A stretch of 64,000 bases of DNA from Kaistella yonginensis (GCF_030409525.1 NZ_JAUFQB010000022.1:1-64000), one strand, 5' to 3'. Positions 41,783-50,421 are shown, counted from the stretch's first letter. Notes: generated by a model from the sequence alone, not told the origin. Translations and numbers: made by a program.

Positions 41783-42707
41783 ATTGTGCTGTATTTTCCT
41801 GAGCTTCTTCCATGATTTTTAAATAGGTGATGTAACGTGTCTCCTCTATTTCTCCTAATTCTATAGCTTTCAATACCGCACATTTTGGCTCGTTAATGTG
41901 CATACAATTATGAAATTTACATTTCCGACCCTCTTTAAAAATCTCTGGAAAATAATGTTGAATTTCCTCTTTTTGCACATCAATCATTGCAAATTCACGC
42001 ACGCCAGGTGTATCAATTACACTTCCGCCAAAATGCCAGAAATGCATTTGAGCAAAGGTGGTTGTATGTTTTCCTTTCAGGTGCGTTTCAGAAATTTCAG
42101 AAGTTTTTAAATTAAGTTCTGGTTGCATTGCATTGACCAAGGTAGATTTGCCACTGCCGGAATGGCCAAAAAACACCGAAACTTTATCTTTGATGATGTT
42201 CTGTAGTACCTCTAGATTTAGTTTTGAGTAAGACGAAATTTCCAAAGTTTCATATCCTATGTTCTCATACAAGGTTTCTATTTCTGCCGAAAATTCTTTT
42301 TCTTGTTCCGACAAGACATCCATTTTATTAAATAAAATAAGCGGTTTTATATTGTAAGCTTCGCAGCAGGCTAGAAAACGATCCAGAAAACCGAACGAAG
42401 TTTCTGGATGTTTAAGCGTAAAAATAAAACACGCGATATCAATATTCGAGGCGATAATATGCGCTTCCTTAGATAGGTTAACCGATTTCCTAATCAAATA
42501 ATTTCTTCTGGGTTTAATTTTTGTAATCCAAGCGACTTCATCCTGTTCCAAAGAAAACTCTACCAAATCCCCTACAGCGAGCGGGTTAGTTAAACGCGTT
42601 TTGATCAGTTTAAATTTTCCACGAATTCTTGCCTCGAAAAATCTTCCGGTTTCACGTTCTAAAACTTGGTACCAACTTCCGGTGGATTTTGTAATGAGTC
42701 CTTTCAC
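41781..42707 (-). CDS. rsgA: Ribosome small-subunit-dependent GTPase A
   Basis: Checkpoint GTPase of late 30S assembly. 308 aa: an OB-fold N-terminus (residues about 1-70), then a circularly permuted GTPase domain in the order G4 LFNKMD, G1 GHSGSGKSTLVNAM, G3 DTPGVREF, and a C-terminal zinc site (CKFHNCMHINEPKC). The start gives a normal N-terminus (MKGLITKSTGSWYQVL). It follows the DAHP synthase gene by 38 nt on the same strand. Confidence 0.96.
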   Translation of the reverse strand: MKGLITKSTGSWYQVLERETGRFFEARIRGKFKLIKTRLTNPLAVGDLVEFSLEQDEVAWITKIKPRRNYLIRKSVNLSKEAHIIASNIDIACFIFTLKHPETSFGFLDRFLACCEAYNIKPLILFNKMDVLSEQEKEFSAEIETLYENIGYETLEISSYSKLNLEVLQNIIKDKVSVFFGHSGSGKSTLVNAMQPELNLKTSEISETHLKGKHTTTFAQMHFWHFGGSVIDTPGVREFAMIDVQKEEIQHYFPEIFKEGRKCKFHNCMHINEPKCAVLKAIELGEIEETRYITYLKIMEEAQENTAQ

Positions 42708-42745
42708 GAATTATTTTTGAGGGAAATTAACTTTAAAAATAAGAA

Positions 42746-43813
42746 TTAAATACTGTTCTGAACTTCAATCGATTCTTCATGAATTGCCTTGAAAACTTTT
42801 TCTATAAATTCGGCCGACATTCCTGATTCATCTGCTTTTTGCGTAGCATATTCGGTAATTACTTTCCATCGTTCGGGTTGAAAAATCGCAATATTATTAT
42901 CTTTTTTCAAGTTCCCTATTTTTTCAGAAATCTTCATCCTTTGAGATAATAAATCGATCAACTGAAAATCCAAATCAGAGATTAAAGTTCGGTGGCGACC
43001 CATTTCTCCATCAAAAGCAGAAATGTCAGAATTTCTAACCTGCAAGTTCTGCATTAAATCGGCTAAGGTTTCGGGTGTGATTTGTTGTGCCGCGTCGCTC
43101 CACGCTTCATCAGGAGTACAATGTGTTTCAATCATCATTCCTTCATAACCCACGTTCAAGGCTTCCTGCGCAATGCCGGCTAAGCCTGTTCTGTTCCCGC
43201 AAATATGCGAGGGATCAACCAACATAGGAATATTTGGAAACTGATTTTTAAAATCCAAGGCAATCTGCCAATTTGGAATATTTCTATACTTTGTTTTTTG
43301 ATAGGTTGAAAAGCCTCGGTGAAGAACCCCTAGGTTTTTAACATTCTGCCCCAGTAGTCTTTCTAAAGCACCAATCCACAAAGCCAAATCTGGATTAACT
43401 GGATTTTTAACCAAGACCGGTTTATCTGTTCCTTTGAGTGCTTCTGCAATTTCCTGAACGGTAAAAGGATTTACGGTCGAGCGGGCACCAATCCACAAAA
43501 TATCAACATCTGCTTCTAAGGCAGCTGCTACGTGATGGGCATTAGCAACCTCGGTAGCTGTTTTGAATCCGTACTCTTCTTTTACCTTTTTTAACCAGTT
43601 TAGACCAATCACTCCTACGCCTTCAAAACCGTTAGGCTTTGTTCTTGGTTTCCAGATTCCGGCCCGAAAAATTGGTACATCAGCATTTGATTCTTTGATT
43701 CTTTTAGCGGTTTCCAGCATTTGTGATTCACTCTCCGCACTGCAAGGTCCGGCAATAATTAAGGGATTGGAAAATTCTTTAATCCAATTGTTTTCTAAGT
43801 TCTGTAAATTCAT
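42746..43813 (-). CDS. Bifunctional DAHP synthase / chorismate mutase (type II CM at C-terminus)
   Basis: First step of aromatic amino acid synthesis joined to the prephenate-forming step. 355 aa. The DAHP synthase barrel (residues about 1-265) shows IIAGPCSAES, RAGIWKPRTKPNGFEGVG, WIGARSTVNPF, VLVKNPVNPD, LHRGFSTYQKTKYRN, MLVDPSHICGNR and MIETHC. The AroQ chorismate mutase helices (about 270-355) contain DLDFQLIDLLSQRMKISEKIGNLKK. Such fusions let the mutase or its ligands feed back on DAHP synthase. A type common in Bacteroidota. Confidence 0.94.
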   Translation of the reverse strand: MNLQNLENNWIKEFSNPLIIAGPCSAESESQMLETAKRIKESNADVPIFRAGIWKPRTKPNGFEGVGVIGLNWLKKVKEEYGFKTATEVANAHHVAAALEADVDILWIGARSTVNPFTVQEIAEALKGTDKPVLVKNPVNPDLALWIGALERLLGQNVKNLGVLHRGFSTYQKTKYRNIPNWQIALDFKNQFPNIPMLVDPSHICGNRTGLAGIAQEALNVGYEGMMIETHCTPDEAWSDAAQQITPETLADLMQNLQVRNSDISAFDGEMGRHRTLISDLDFQLIDLLSQRMKISEKIGNLKKDNNIAIFQPERWKVITEYATQKADESGMSAEFIEKVFKAIHEESIEVQNSI

Positions 43814-43837
43814 ATGGAAGGTTGTGAAGTATTAATT

Positions 43838-44398
43838 TTAATTAAAATCCAATTTAAAAAGATCATCTAATTCCTTAAGGACTGGATTTATTTCGGCAAA
43901 TTTATCGAAAATCTTTCGTTTGGTAACGATTTCTTTTTTCATGCTAAAATCTGCCCGATAGTCTATATTGATGTTATAATGATTGACTTTGTGCATAAAG
44001 TGATTGAAAAATTCGGTTCGTATTTTTTCAAATTCTCCTTTTGCAGATTCTGAAGGATACGTAACTTCCACAATATCTTCCGTTTTTTTCTGAAGGGTAA
44101 AAGAATTGATTGCATTATAGATAATGATATCTTTCGGTTGCAGTTCGGCCAAGAATTTTTGCCACTCGATTTTTAAATCCGTTTCACTAAAATGTTGACT
44201 CGGCAAATTTTTCTGCGTTGAATCAATGATTTGCTCAGGTTCTTCTTCAGATTTTTCTAAAGCAGCACTGATACTGAATGGAGAAGATTTTTTTGGTTGA
44301 CCCAAAGGAACCGTCGTTTTTTGAACAACTTTTTTGATTTCCTCTGGTGTTTCGATTAAAGTTTCTTTAGGTATTTCTTTGGTAGGAACCTTTTTCAT
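43838..44398 (-). CDS. dnaX: DNA polymerase III tau C-terminal region (in the -1 frame of dnaX)
   Basis: Not an independent gene in my reading. Its frame is open without a stop from the internal ATG (44396-44398) back to the A10 tract at 44439-44448, where a -1 shift from the upstream dnaX frame enters it. The 186 residues consist of a Lys/Glu/Pro-rich linker (about 1-75) and a C-terminal domain (TDLKIEWQKFLAEL...TLQKKTEDIVEVTYPSESAKGEFEKIRTEFFNHFMHKVNHYNI) of the kind that ends DnaX tau and binds the replicase core. Joined to the N-terminal part it gives a tau of 559 residues. Confidence 0.8.
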   Translation of the reverse strand: MKKVPTKEIPKETLIETPEEIKKVVQKTTVPLGQPKKSSPFSISAALEKSEEEPEQIIDSTQKNLPSQHFSETDLKIEWQKFLAELQPKDIIIYNAINSFTLQKKTEDIVEVTYPSESAKGEFEKIRTEFFNHFMHKVNHYNINIDYRADFSMKKEIVTKRKIFDKFAEINPVLKELDDLFKLDFN

Positions 44399-44430
44399 TA
44401 CAGGAGCAGTCCTAAGAAACGGCGCTAAAA

Positions 44431-45516
44431 TCAGATGCTTTTTTTTTTAGAATCTGCCGTGTTTGCAGATAAAGAAGAAAGTTGCATTAACGCGATTTCT
44501 ACGGTCAAACGTGGATTCTTGGAATTTTTATAGTTAATGTCTGCATGATTGCAAATCTCAACGGCATCCACCAATTGCTGCGCATTCCACTTTTTACTTT
44601 GGTCTAAAAATTTGGTTTTTGTTTTTTCTCCCACCTCAATTAAACTGACCGTTTGTGGATTTTGAGCCATCATTAAATCTCTAAAGTGGCTTCCCAAACC
44701 GGCAATAAAAATATGGGGATCAAAACCTTTTTTAATGATTTCATTTAAAGCAAACAAAGTTTCAGAAATTTTATTTTCATGCGCTAAATCTACAATGGAA
44801 AGATATTGTTCGTAATCCAGAACATTTAAAACTTCGGCTGCTTTTGCCAAAGTGATATTCTTCTGTGAAAAAGTAGAAAGTCGGTCGAAGATCGACAGTG
44901 CATCACGCAATGCTCCATCTGCTTTTTGTGCAATTAAATAGAGTGCATCATCTTCATATTGGATTCCTTCTTTCTCGGCAATTTTCTTTAAATGAAGTTG
45001 AATATCCTCTATGGTGATTCTCTTAAAATCATAAATTTGGCAGCGCGACAAAATGGTCGGGATGATTTTATGTTTTTCGGTGGTCGCTAAAATAAATATG
45101 GCGTGTGCGGGTGGTTCTTCTAAGGTTTTCAAAAACGCATTAAACGCCGCTTGAGATAGCATATGAACCTCATCAATGATATAGATTTTATATTTCCCAA
45201 CTTGAGGTGCAAAACGAACCTGGTCGGTCAGGTCCCGAATGTCATTAACTGAGTTATTGGAAGCCGCATCGAGTTCGAAAATATTGTACGCGAAACCATC
45301 TTCTGAGGTAGAACCGTCTCGCTCATTGATTTTGCGTGCGAGTATTCTAGCACAAGTTGTTTTACCCACTCCTCTTGGTCCGCAAAAAAGTAAGGCTTGT
45401 GCTAACTGATTTTCTTCAATGGCGTGTTCCAGTGTTTCTGTAATATGACCTTGTCCCACAACAGTATCAAACTCTTGCGGACGGTATTTTCTTGCAGAAA
45501 CCACGAAATTTTCCAT
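44431..45516 (-). CDS. dnaX: DNA polymerase III subunit gamma (dnaX, zero-frame product)
   Basis: Clamp-loader ATPase. 361 aa: a RPQEFDTVVGQ N-terminus, Walker A GPRGVGKTTCARIL, DEXX-box IDEVHML, sensor 1 ATTEKHKI, SRC arginine finger in PTILSRCQIYDF, and a lid and domain III to about residue 350. The four zinc-binding cysteines of enterobacterial DnaX are missing (the region is KINERDGSTSEDGFAYNIF). Reading in frame ends at TGA two codons after an A10 run (KKKSI stop), giving a gamma-like product; a -1 shift extends it to tau. A TATTTTTG element lies only 4 nt upstream of the ATG. Confidence 0.93.
   Translation of the reverse strand: MENFVVSARKYRPQEFDTVVGQGHITETLEHAIEENQLAQALLFCGPRGVGKTTCARILARKINERDGSTSEDGFAYNIFELDAASNNSVNDIRDLTDQVRFAPQVGKYKIYIIDEVHMLSQAAFNAFLKTLEEPPAHAIFILATTEKHKIIPTILSRCQIYDFKRITIEDIQLHLKKIAEKEGIQYEDDALYLIAQKADGALRDALSIFDRLSTFSQKNITLAKAAEVLNVLDYEQYLSIVDLAHENKISETLFALNEIIKKGFDPHIFIAGLGSHFRDLMMAQNPQTVSLIEVGEKTKTKFLDQSKKWNAQQLVDAVEICNHADINYKNSKNPRLTVEIALMQLSSLSANTADSKKKSI
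44439..44448 (-). other. A10 slippery tract in dnaX (frameshift or slippage site)
   Basis: Minus-strand mRNA reads TCT, ten A, GC, ATC, TGA. In frame 0 this is Ser-Lys-Lys-Lys-Ser-Ile-stop. Backing up one base gives Lys-His-Leu-Ile-Leu-Ala-Pro and runs on with no stop into the tau region. A10 is long enough for RNA polymerase slippage and also contains A-AAA-AAG-type slippery heptamers. Downstream there is only a weak AGGA / TCCT stem and no clear Shine-Dalgarno stimulator, which favours transcriptional slippage (inference). Confidence 0.75.
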
Positions 45517-45520
45517 TGGT

Positions 45521-45528
45521 CAAAAATA
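45521..45528 (-). promoter_or_regulatory. -7 promoter element of dnaX
   Basis: TATTTTTG on the minus strand, with only 4 nt to the dnaX ATG (45514-45516); possible leaderless mRNA. Confidence 0.45.
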
Positions 45529-45623
45529 GGGAAATAATTGGGAAAATAAAACAGAAGCCCGAAATTATTATTCCTATTTTTTTTTATGAATTTAATCGCT
45601 TCAAAAGTCAATGTTCGTTCACA

Positions 45624-45658
45624 ATAAAAAACTCCCAAAATATATAATTTTGAGAGTT
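45624..45658 (-). terminator. Terminator of cphA
   Basis: Minus-strand stem of 12 positions with one mismatch (AACTC.CAAAAT / ATTTTG.GAGTT), ATATA loop, then T6. It lies 150 bp past the cphA stop, so the repeat-like element at 45701-45809 is in the cphA 3' untranslated region. Confidence 0.8.
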
Positions 45659-45700
45659 AAACTTGTTTCCGAAGGTAAATTAAGACCTAGTTTGAACGGT

Positions 45701-45809
45701 GCAAATACTGCAGCCCGGCTTGAATGGAGCTCTTTTTGCAGAACGTAGTGGAGCAAAAAAGCGGGAATGGAAGACGGAAATCTCTGCCCAACAAGACTGC
45801 TTTATTTGC
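45701..45809. repeat. 109-bp element with inverted ends, candidate dispersed repeat
   Basis: Ends are GCAAATAnnGCAG at 45701-45713 and its complement at 45797-45809 (11 of 13 match). The interior has a hairpin, GCT(C)TTTTTGC / GCAAAAAAGC (45729-45739 / 45753-45762). Base composition is clearly richer in G+C than its surroundings. It abuts the cphA stop codon by 1 nt. It resembles, from memory, the AGCCCGG...GCAAAAAGCGGGA intergenic repeats of flavobacteria; copy number cannot be judged from one window. Confidence 0.5.
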
Positions 45810-48440
45810 TTAACTGATGTTGCCTTCCTCCAGGATTTCGCGGGTTTGGTATTCCTGCACCAATTCTATGGCATTGGTGACCACGTCACTAAGTGCGGTG
45901 ATAAATGTGCCTTCTTCGGCCATACTCATGGCGTGTTTTAAGGCTTCTATTTCTTTGGGAATCGATTCGTAACTTACGGTACTATCCGATTCTTGAATGC
46001 CAGAAATAATCAAATCATTGATTTCTTCTTCTGTTCTGCCGCGCAAATGTTTTTCATTTCTAATGATGATATAGTCGAACATTCTACCGGCAATTTTACC
46101 ACATTCTTTAATATCTTCATCTCTACGGTCGCCCACGCCAGAAATAATTCCGATTTTTTTGGTGGCTTCTACATTTTTAAGATAATCTTCGATGGCTTCA
46201 TAACCCGCTGGATTGTGTGCAAAGTCGATCAATACTTGGAATTTTTTAAATTTAAAAATATTTAAACGGCCTGGCATCAACATTGGGCTGGGTATAAAAG
46301 TACGCAAAGAATTGGCAATATCTTCAATTGCAAAACCATAGAGGTAAGTCGCTAAACTCGCGGCTAAAACATTAGAAATCATGAATTTTGCTTTGGCTTC
46401 CATGGTAATTGGAATATTGTGCGCTTTGGCAATCCGAATTTTCCAGTCTCCTTTTTTGATGGTTACAAATCCTTCTTCGTACACACAAGTCACTTTTCCT
46501 TCTTTGGCAAATTTCTTAATGTGCGGATTGTTTTCATCTAAACTAAAAATCGCAATTTTAGAATCCAACTCAGGCATCAATCTCATGGAGTATTCGTCGT
46601 CTGCATTTAAAACACTCCAGCCATCTTTCTTCACAGAATCCATAACGACTCTTTTTACCTTGGTCAAATCGCGCAAGGAATGAATGTCATTCATCCCGAG
46701 ATGATCTTCTTTGATATTGGTTAAAACGCCGATGTCACAAGTACTGTAACCCAAGCCTGCGCGCAGAATACCGCCTCTTGCAGTTTCTAAAACGGCAAAT
46801 TCTACGGTGGGATCTTTAAGAATAAATTCGGCAGAAATCGGTCCGGTCGTATCTCCTTTTGTGAGCATGGTATTTTGAATATAGATTCCATCTGAGGTGG
46901 TGAAGCCTACTCTAAAACCATTATTCTTCACGATATGGGAAATAAGTCTTGTGGTGGTTGTTTTACCATTGGTCCCCGTAACCGCAATAATCGGTATTTT
47001 AACAGGTTTCCCAGGAGGATACAGCATGTCTACGACGGGTGCGGCAACGTTTCTGGGCAAACCTTCACTCGGAGCAAGATGCATTCTAAAACCAGGTGCA
47101 GCATTTACTTCTAAAATTGCGCCGCCACTTTCTTTCAAAGGTTGGGTGAGGTTTTCTGCCATAATATCGATTCCAGCTACATCTAAGCCGATAATTCTCG
47201 AAACCCTTTCTGCCATGACGATATTTTCTGGGTGAACCATATCGGTAACGTCGATTGAGGTTCCGCCGGTTGAAAGGTTGGCTGTTGATTTTAAATAAAC
47301 AATTTCACCATTTTTAGGAACTGTTTCTAAGGTGTAATGTAACTTCTCTAAAAGTTCATTGGTATCTTTATCTACCAGGATTTCGGTTAAAACATTTTCA
47401 TGTCCATACCCTCTTCTAGGGTCTAAGTTTTCTTTATCAATTAATTGCTGAACCGTCAACTCGCCATCGCCGATGATATGCGCCGGGACTCGTCTGGCAG
47501 CGGCGATCATTTTATGATTAATGACCAAAATTCGGAAATCATAGCCGGTGATAAACCGTTCTACAATCACTTTCTTAGAATAATTTTGTGCGTGAACTAA
47601 ACCTGCTTTTGCGGTTTCAAAATCATTAACATTAATTGATGAACCTTTGCCATGATTGCCATCTAGAGGTTTAAGTACAAGGGGATAACCAATTTTTCTA
47701 ATGACTCTTTCTAAGCCTTCATCATCCTGAACCAAGTCACCTGTGGGAACGGGAATTGCAGCTTCATCGAGCATTTTTTTTGTCAATTCCTTATTGCACG
47801 CAATATCTACCGCAATTGAACTGGTGTTGCCCGTAATGGTTGCTTGAAATCTGGTTTGGTTAACGCCATATCCTAACTGAACCAGGGAGTTTCTGCCTAA
47901 TCTAATCCAAGGAATATTTCTGGCAACAGCTTCCTCAACGATACTTCCAGTAGAAGGACCCAAGCGTTCACGCTCTCTAATTTCCTTTAAATTCCGAATG
48001 CATTCGTCCAGATTATAGGGCCGATCCTCAATCAGGCATCTCGCCATTTCAACCGATTGTTCTGCAGCGAAGATACCCGAGTTTTCCTCTAAGTAACTAA
48101 AAACAACGTTGTAAACGCCAGGTGTTTTTGTTTCTCTGGTTCTTCCAAAGCCGGTATCCATACCAGCCAGGGTTTGAATTTCCAAAGCGATATGTTCAAT
48201 GACATGACCCATCCAGGTTCCCATGTCGACTCGCAAAAAAAAGCCACCTTCTACGCCTTCTGAGCAGCGATGAGAGATTAATGTAGGCATTAGCAGTTGT
48301 AACCGTTCGCGGAATCCATCGATTTTATTGGTAGGCAAATGCTCCATTTCTTCCAAATCCAAACGCATTTGAATTAGTTTTTTTCTTCTGATACTCCAAA
48401 TGTTAGGTCCGCGTAAAACTTGTATTTTGTCAATTTTCAT
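45810..48440 (-). CDS. cphA: Cyanophycin synthetase
   Basis: ATP-dependent polymerase that builds multi-L-arginyl-poly-L-aspartate, a nitrogen, carbon and energy store. 876 aa, full length. An N-terminal domain (about 1-160) is followed by an ATP-grasp domain with LVLKPLDGNHGKGSSINV, VIVERFITGYDFRILVI and ILEVNAAPGFRMHLAPSEG (Asp addition), then a Mur-ligase-like domain with P-loop VTGTNGKTTTT, LETARGGILRAGLGY, TNIKEDHLGM, MPGRLNIF and DFAHNPAGYEAI (Arg addition). Divergent from cphB and the isoaspartyl peptidase gene, so the store's synthesis and breakdown genes sit together. Confidence 0.96.
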   Translation of the reverse strand: MKIDKIQVLRGPNIWSIRRKKLIQMRLDLEEMEHLPTNKIDGFRERLQLLMPTLISHRCSEGVEGGFFLRVDMGTWMGHVIEHIALEIQTLAGMDTGFGRTRETKTPGVYNVVFSYLEENSGIFAAEQSVEMARCLIEDRPYNLDECIRNLKEIRERERLGPSTGSIVEEAVARNIPWIRLGRNSLVQLGYGVNQTRFQATITGNTSSIAVDIACNKELTKKMLDEAAIPVPTGDLVQDDEGLERVIRKIGYPLVLKPLDGNHGKGSSINVNDFETAKAGLVHAQNYSKKVIVERFITGYDFRILVINHKMIAAARRVPAHIIGDGELTVQQLIDKENLDPRRGYGHENVLTEILVDKDTNELLEKLHYTLETVPKNGEIVYLKSTANLSTGGTSIDVTDMVHPENIVMAERVSRIIGLDVAGIDIMAENLTQPLKESGGAILEVNAAPGFRMHLAPSEGLPRNVAAPVVDMLYPPGKPVKIPIIAVTGTNGKTTTTRLISHIVKNNGFRVGFTTSDGIYIQNTMLTKGDTTGPISAEFILKDPTVEFAVLETARGGILRAGLGYSTCDIGVLTNIKEDHLGMNDIHSLRDLTKVKRVVMDSVKKDGWSVLNADDEYSMRLMPELDSKIAIFSLDENNPHIKKFAKEGKVTCVYEEGFVTIKKGDWKIRIAKAHNIPITMEAKAKFMISNVLAASLATYLYGFAIEDIANSLRTFIPSPMLMPGRLNIFKFKKFQVLIDFAHNPAGYEAIEDYLKNVEATKKIGIISGVGDRRDEDIKECGKIAGRMFDYIIIRNEKHLRGRTEEEINDLIISGIQESDSTVSYESIPKEIEALKHAMSMAEEGTFITALSDVVTNAIELVQEYQTREILEEGNIS

Positions 48441-48486
48441 AGGTTATTATCGTCTTTTTGTGTGGTGTAAAATTTTGTTTGATTAT

Positions 48487-48494
48487 CAAAGATA
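48487..48494 (-). promoter_or_regulatory. -7 promoter element of cphA
   Basis: TATCTTTG on the minus strand, leaving about 46 nt before the ATG at 48440. Confidence 0.5.
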
Positions 48495-48600
48495 AACGAA
48501 AACCTTAATAATTAGAAAAAAATAATAAAAATTAAAAGCATTTTTTTTAGACATCCTCTCATAAAACAATCGTTTCCGCAATCAATCTGCTTAATTTTTA

Positions 48601-48631
48601 TTGAACTACCAAGAATATTTTTTTAAATTTG
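48601..48631 (+). promoter_or_regulatory. Promoter of cphB, probably leaderless
   Basis: TTG (48601-48603), 20-nt spacer, TAAATTTG (48624-48631). Only 6 nt separate the element from the ATG at 48638. The in-frame TTG at 48629 is part of the -7 element and not a start. Confidence 0.7.
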
Positions 48632-48637
48632 CACCCT

Positions 48638-49522
48638 ATGAAAGCAGTTGGAAAATTAATGATCATTGGTGGCGCCGTAAACAAGGGCAGTTTCTCCGAA
48701 ACCGATTATGATCAGAATATCGAAAAAAATCTAAATTTTTTTGAGCGTGGAATTTTAAGAAAAATCATTGATGAATCTCGATTAAAAGAAAATTCGGTCA
48801 TCGAAATTATCACTACTGCCTCGCAAATTCCACAAATTGTAGGTCCTGAATACAAAAAAGCATTTGAATTCTTAGGAGCTAAAAATGTAAATATTTTAGA
48901 TATTATAAATCGTGAGCAAGCCAACAGCGATGCCATTACAGCACGTGCGTGCGCAGCTGATGTGGTGATGTTTACGGGAGGTGATCAACTTCGGTTAACC
49001 TCAATTTTGGGTGGCACTCGGTTTCATGATATTATTTTACAAAAATATCAGGAGGAAAATTTCATTTACGCTGGAACTTCTGCGGGAGCAGCAGCTGCCT
49101 CTGAAAATATGATTTATCAAGGATCCAGCAGCGAAGCTTTACTTAAAGGCGAAATTAAAACTACGCAAGGTTTAGGTTTTATCGATAACGTGATTGTAGA
49201 TACGCATTTTGTACAGCGCGGGAGAATCGGAAGATTGTTTCAGGCTGTGGTAAATAATCCCCGAACTTTAGGAATAGGTCTCGGTGAAGATACGGGACTT
49301 TTTATCGATAATGATATTATGACTGCCATTGGGTCGGGACTTGTAATCTTGGTTGATGGTCGTTTTATAAAAGACACTAACCTGACCAACATTGATCTAG
49401 GAAAGCCTATCTCTATTGATAATCTCATCGTACATGTTTTGTCTCAAAATGATTTTTATGACTTAAAAGCGAAGAACCTGACCATTGTTAACTCGCAATA
49501 CAATCCTATTCCACAGGCATAA
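48638..49522 (+). CDS. cphB: Cyanophycinase
   Basis: Serine-type exopeptidase that cuts cyanophycin into beta-Asp-Arg dipeptides. About 294 aa. It has GKLMIIGGAVNKGSFSE, MFTGGDQLRLTSILGGTRF, nucleophile Ser in YAGTSAGAAAASENMIY, LGFIDNVIVDTHFVQRGRIGRLFQAV and GIGLGEDTGLFI. No signal peptide, so it acts on intracellular granules. Followed 27 nt later by an isoaspartyl peptidase gene in the same direction. Confidence 0.95.
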   Translation: MKAVGKLMIIGGAVNKGSFSETDYDQNIEKNLNFFERGILRKIIDESRLKENSVIEIITTASQIPQIVGPEYKKAFEFLGAKNVNILDIINREQANSDAITARACAADVVMFTGGDQLRLTSILGGTRFHDIILQKYQEENFIYAGTSAGAAAASENMIYQGSSSEALLKGEIKTTQGLGFIDNVIVDTHFVQRGRIGRLFQAVVNNPRTLGIGLGEDTGLFIDNDIMTAIGSGLVILVDGRFIKDTNLTNIDLGKPISIDNLIVHVLSQNDFYDLKAKNLTIVNSQYNPIPQA

Positions 49523-49549
49523 TTGCAAAAAATTTTAGCATCAAAAAAA

Positions 49550-50392
49550 ATGAAAATAATTATTCATGGTGGTTTTTTCTCGGAAAGCGACCAAAGTCTA
49601 GAAGTAAAAATTGCCAAGCAAAATTCTTTGAAAGAAATCGCCAAGACTTCTTTTGAATTTTTAAAAACCAATTCCGCCGAGGAAACGGTAGTTTATGCCG
49701 TAAAAATGTTGGAAGACGATTTGCTTTATAATGCGGGAATGGGTTCTCAAATCCAAAGTGATGGTAAAATCAGGATGAGTGCTTCTTTGATGAATGGTAA
49801 CACCCAAAAATTTTCAGGGGTTATTAATATTGAAAATGTAAAAAATCCGATTGAAGTTGCACAGGTTTTAATGAAAGAAGACGACCGGGTTCTCGGTGGA
49901 AATGGCGCTAAGAAATACGCCACTGAAAGTGGTTTTGAGCAGTATTCTACCGAAATCCCACAACGAAGAAAAGAATATGAAGAGAAATTAAAAAATGGTG
50001 GAAAAGGAACGGTTGGTTGCGTAGCGTTGGATAAGAATGGGAGCTTGGCTGCGGCAACTTCTACGGGTGGTAAAGGTTTTGAACTGGTGGGAAGAATTTC
50101 TGATTCTGCTACCGTGGCCGGAAATTTCGCCAATAAATATTGTGCAGTAAGTTGTACGGGAGTTGGGGAAGATCTGGTGAGCAATGCTACTGCCGCTAAA
50201 ATTGTAACCCGGGTAACCGATGGTTTTTCCCTAGGAGCGGCGGTGGAAAAAACTTTTGTAGAATTGCATGAAATTGATGGTTTTGCCGGCATCATTGCCA
50301 TTGATTATCACGGAAATATAGCACATCAGGATTCTTATCCAACCATGGTTTTTGCCAGTTTTGATGGAGAAATTTTTGAAATTTTTGAATAG
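49550..50392 (+). CDS. iaaA: Isoaspartyl peptidase / L-asparaginase (Ntn-hydrolase)
   Basis: Completes cyanophycin use by splitting beta-aspartyl-arginine into Asp and Arg (role inferred from position; the family cleaves isoaspartyl dipeptides and Asn). About 280 aa: IIHGG N-terminus, NAGMGSQIQSDGKIRMSASLMNG, autoproteolytic site and Thr nucleophile in GGKGTVGCVALDKNG, TSTGGKGFELVGRISDSATVAGNFAN, TGVGED and DGFAGIIAID. No signal peptide. Start at ATG 49550; a TTG at 49523, one codon after cphB, would add nine residues. Co-transcribed with cphB. Confidence 0.93.
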   Translation: MKIIIHGGFFSESDQSLEVKIAKQNSLKEIAKTSFEFLKTNSAEETVVYAVKMLEDDLLYNAGMGSQIQSDGKIRMSASLMNGNTQKFSGVINIENVKNPIEVAQVLMKEDDRVLGGNGAKKYATESGFEQYSTEIPQRRKEYEEKLKNGGKGTVGCVALDKNGSLAAATSTGGKGFELVGRISDSATVAGNFANKYCAVSCTGVGEDLVSNATAAKIVTRVTDGFSLGAAVEKTFVELHEIDGFAGIIAIDYHGNIAHQDSYPTMVFASFDGEIFEIFE

Positions 50393-50421
50393 ATTATTGA
50401 GCTTCATTGCCCTTTTGTAAA

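Noticed and set aside
43838-44398. Separate hypothetical gene downstream of dnaX
   Set aside because: Its frame is open back to the dnaX A10 tract and its content is a tau C-terminus, so it is part of dnaX.
45699-45941. 80-codon plus-strand ORF over the cphA 3' end
   Set aside because: It runs through the candidate repeat and then antisense to cphA; no domain or promoter.
48629-48637. TTG start for cphB three codons upstream of the ATG
   Set aside because: That TTG is the end of the TAAATTTG promoter element.
49747-50301. 184-codon antisense ORF inside the isoaspartyl peptidase gene
   Set aside because: Shadow of a clearly conserved gene; composition typical of a reversed frame.
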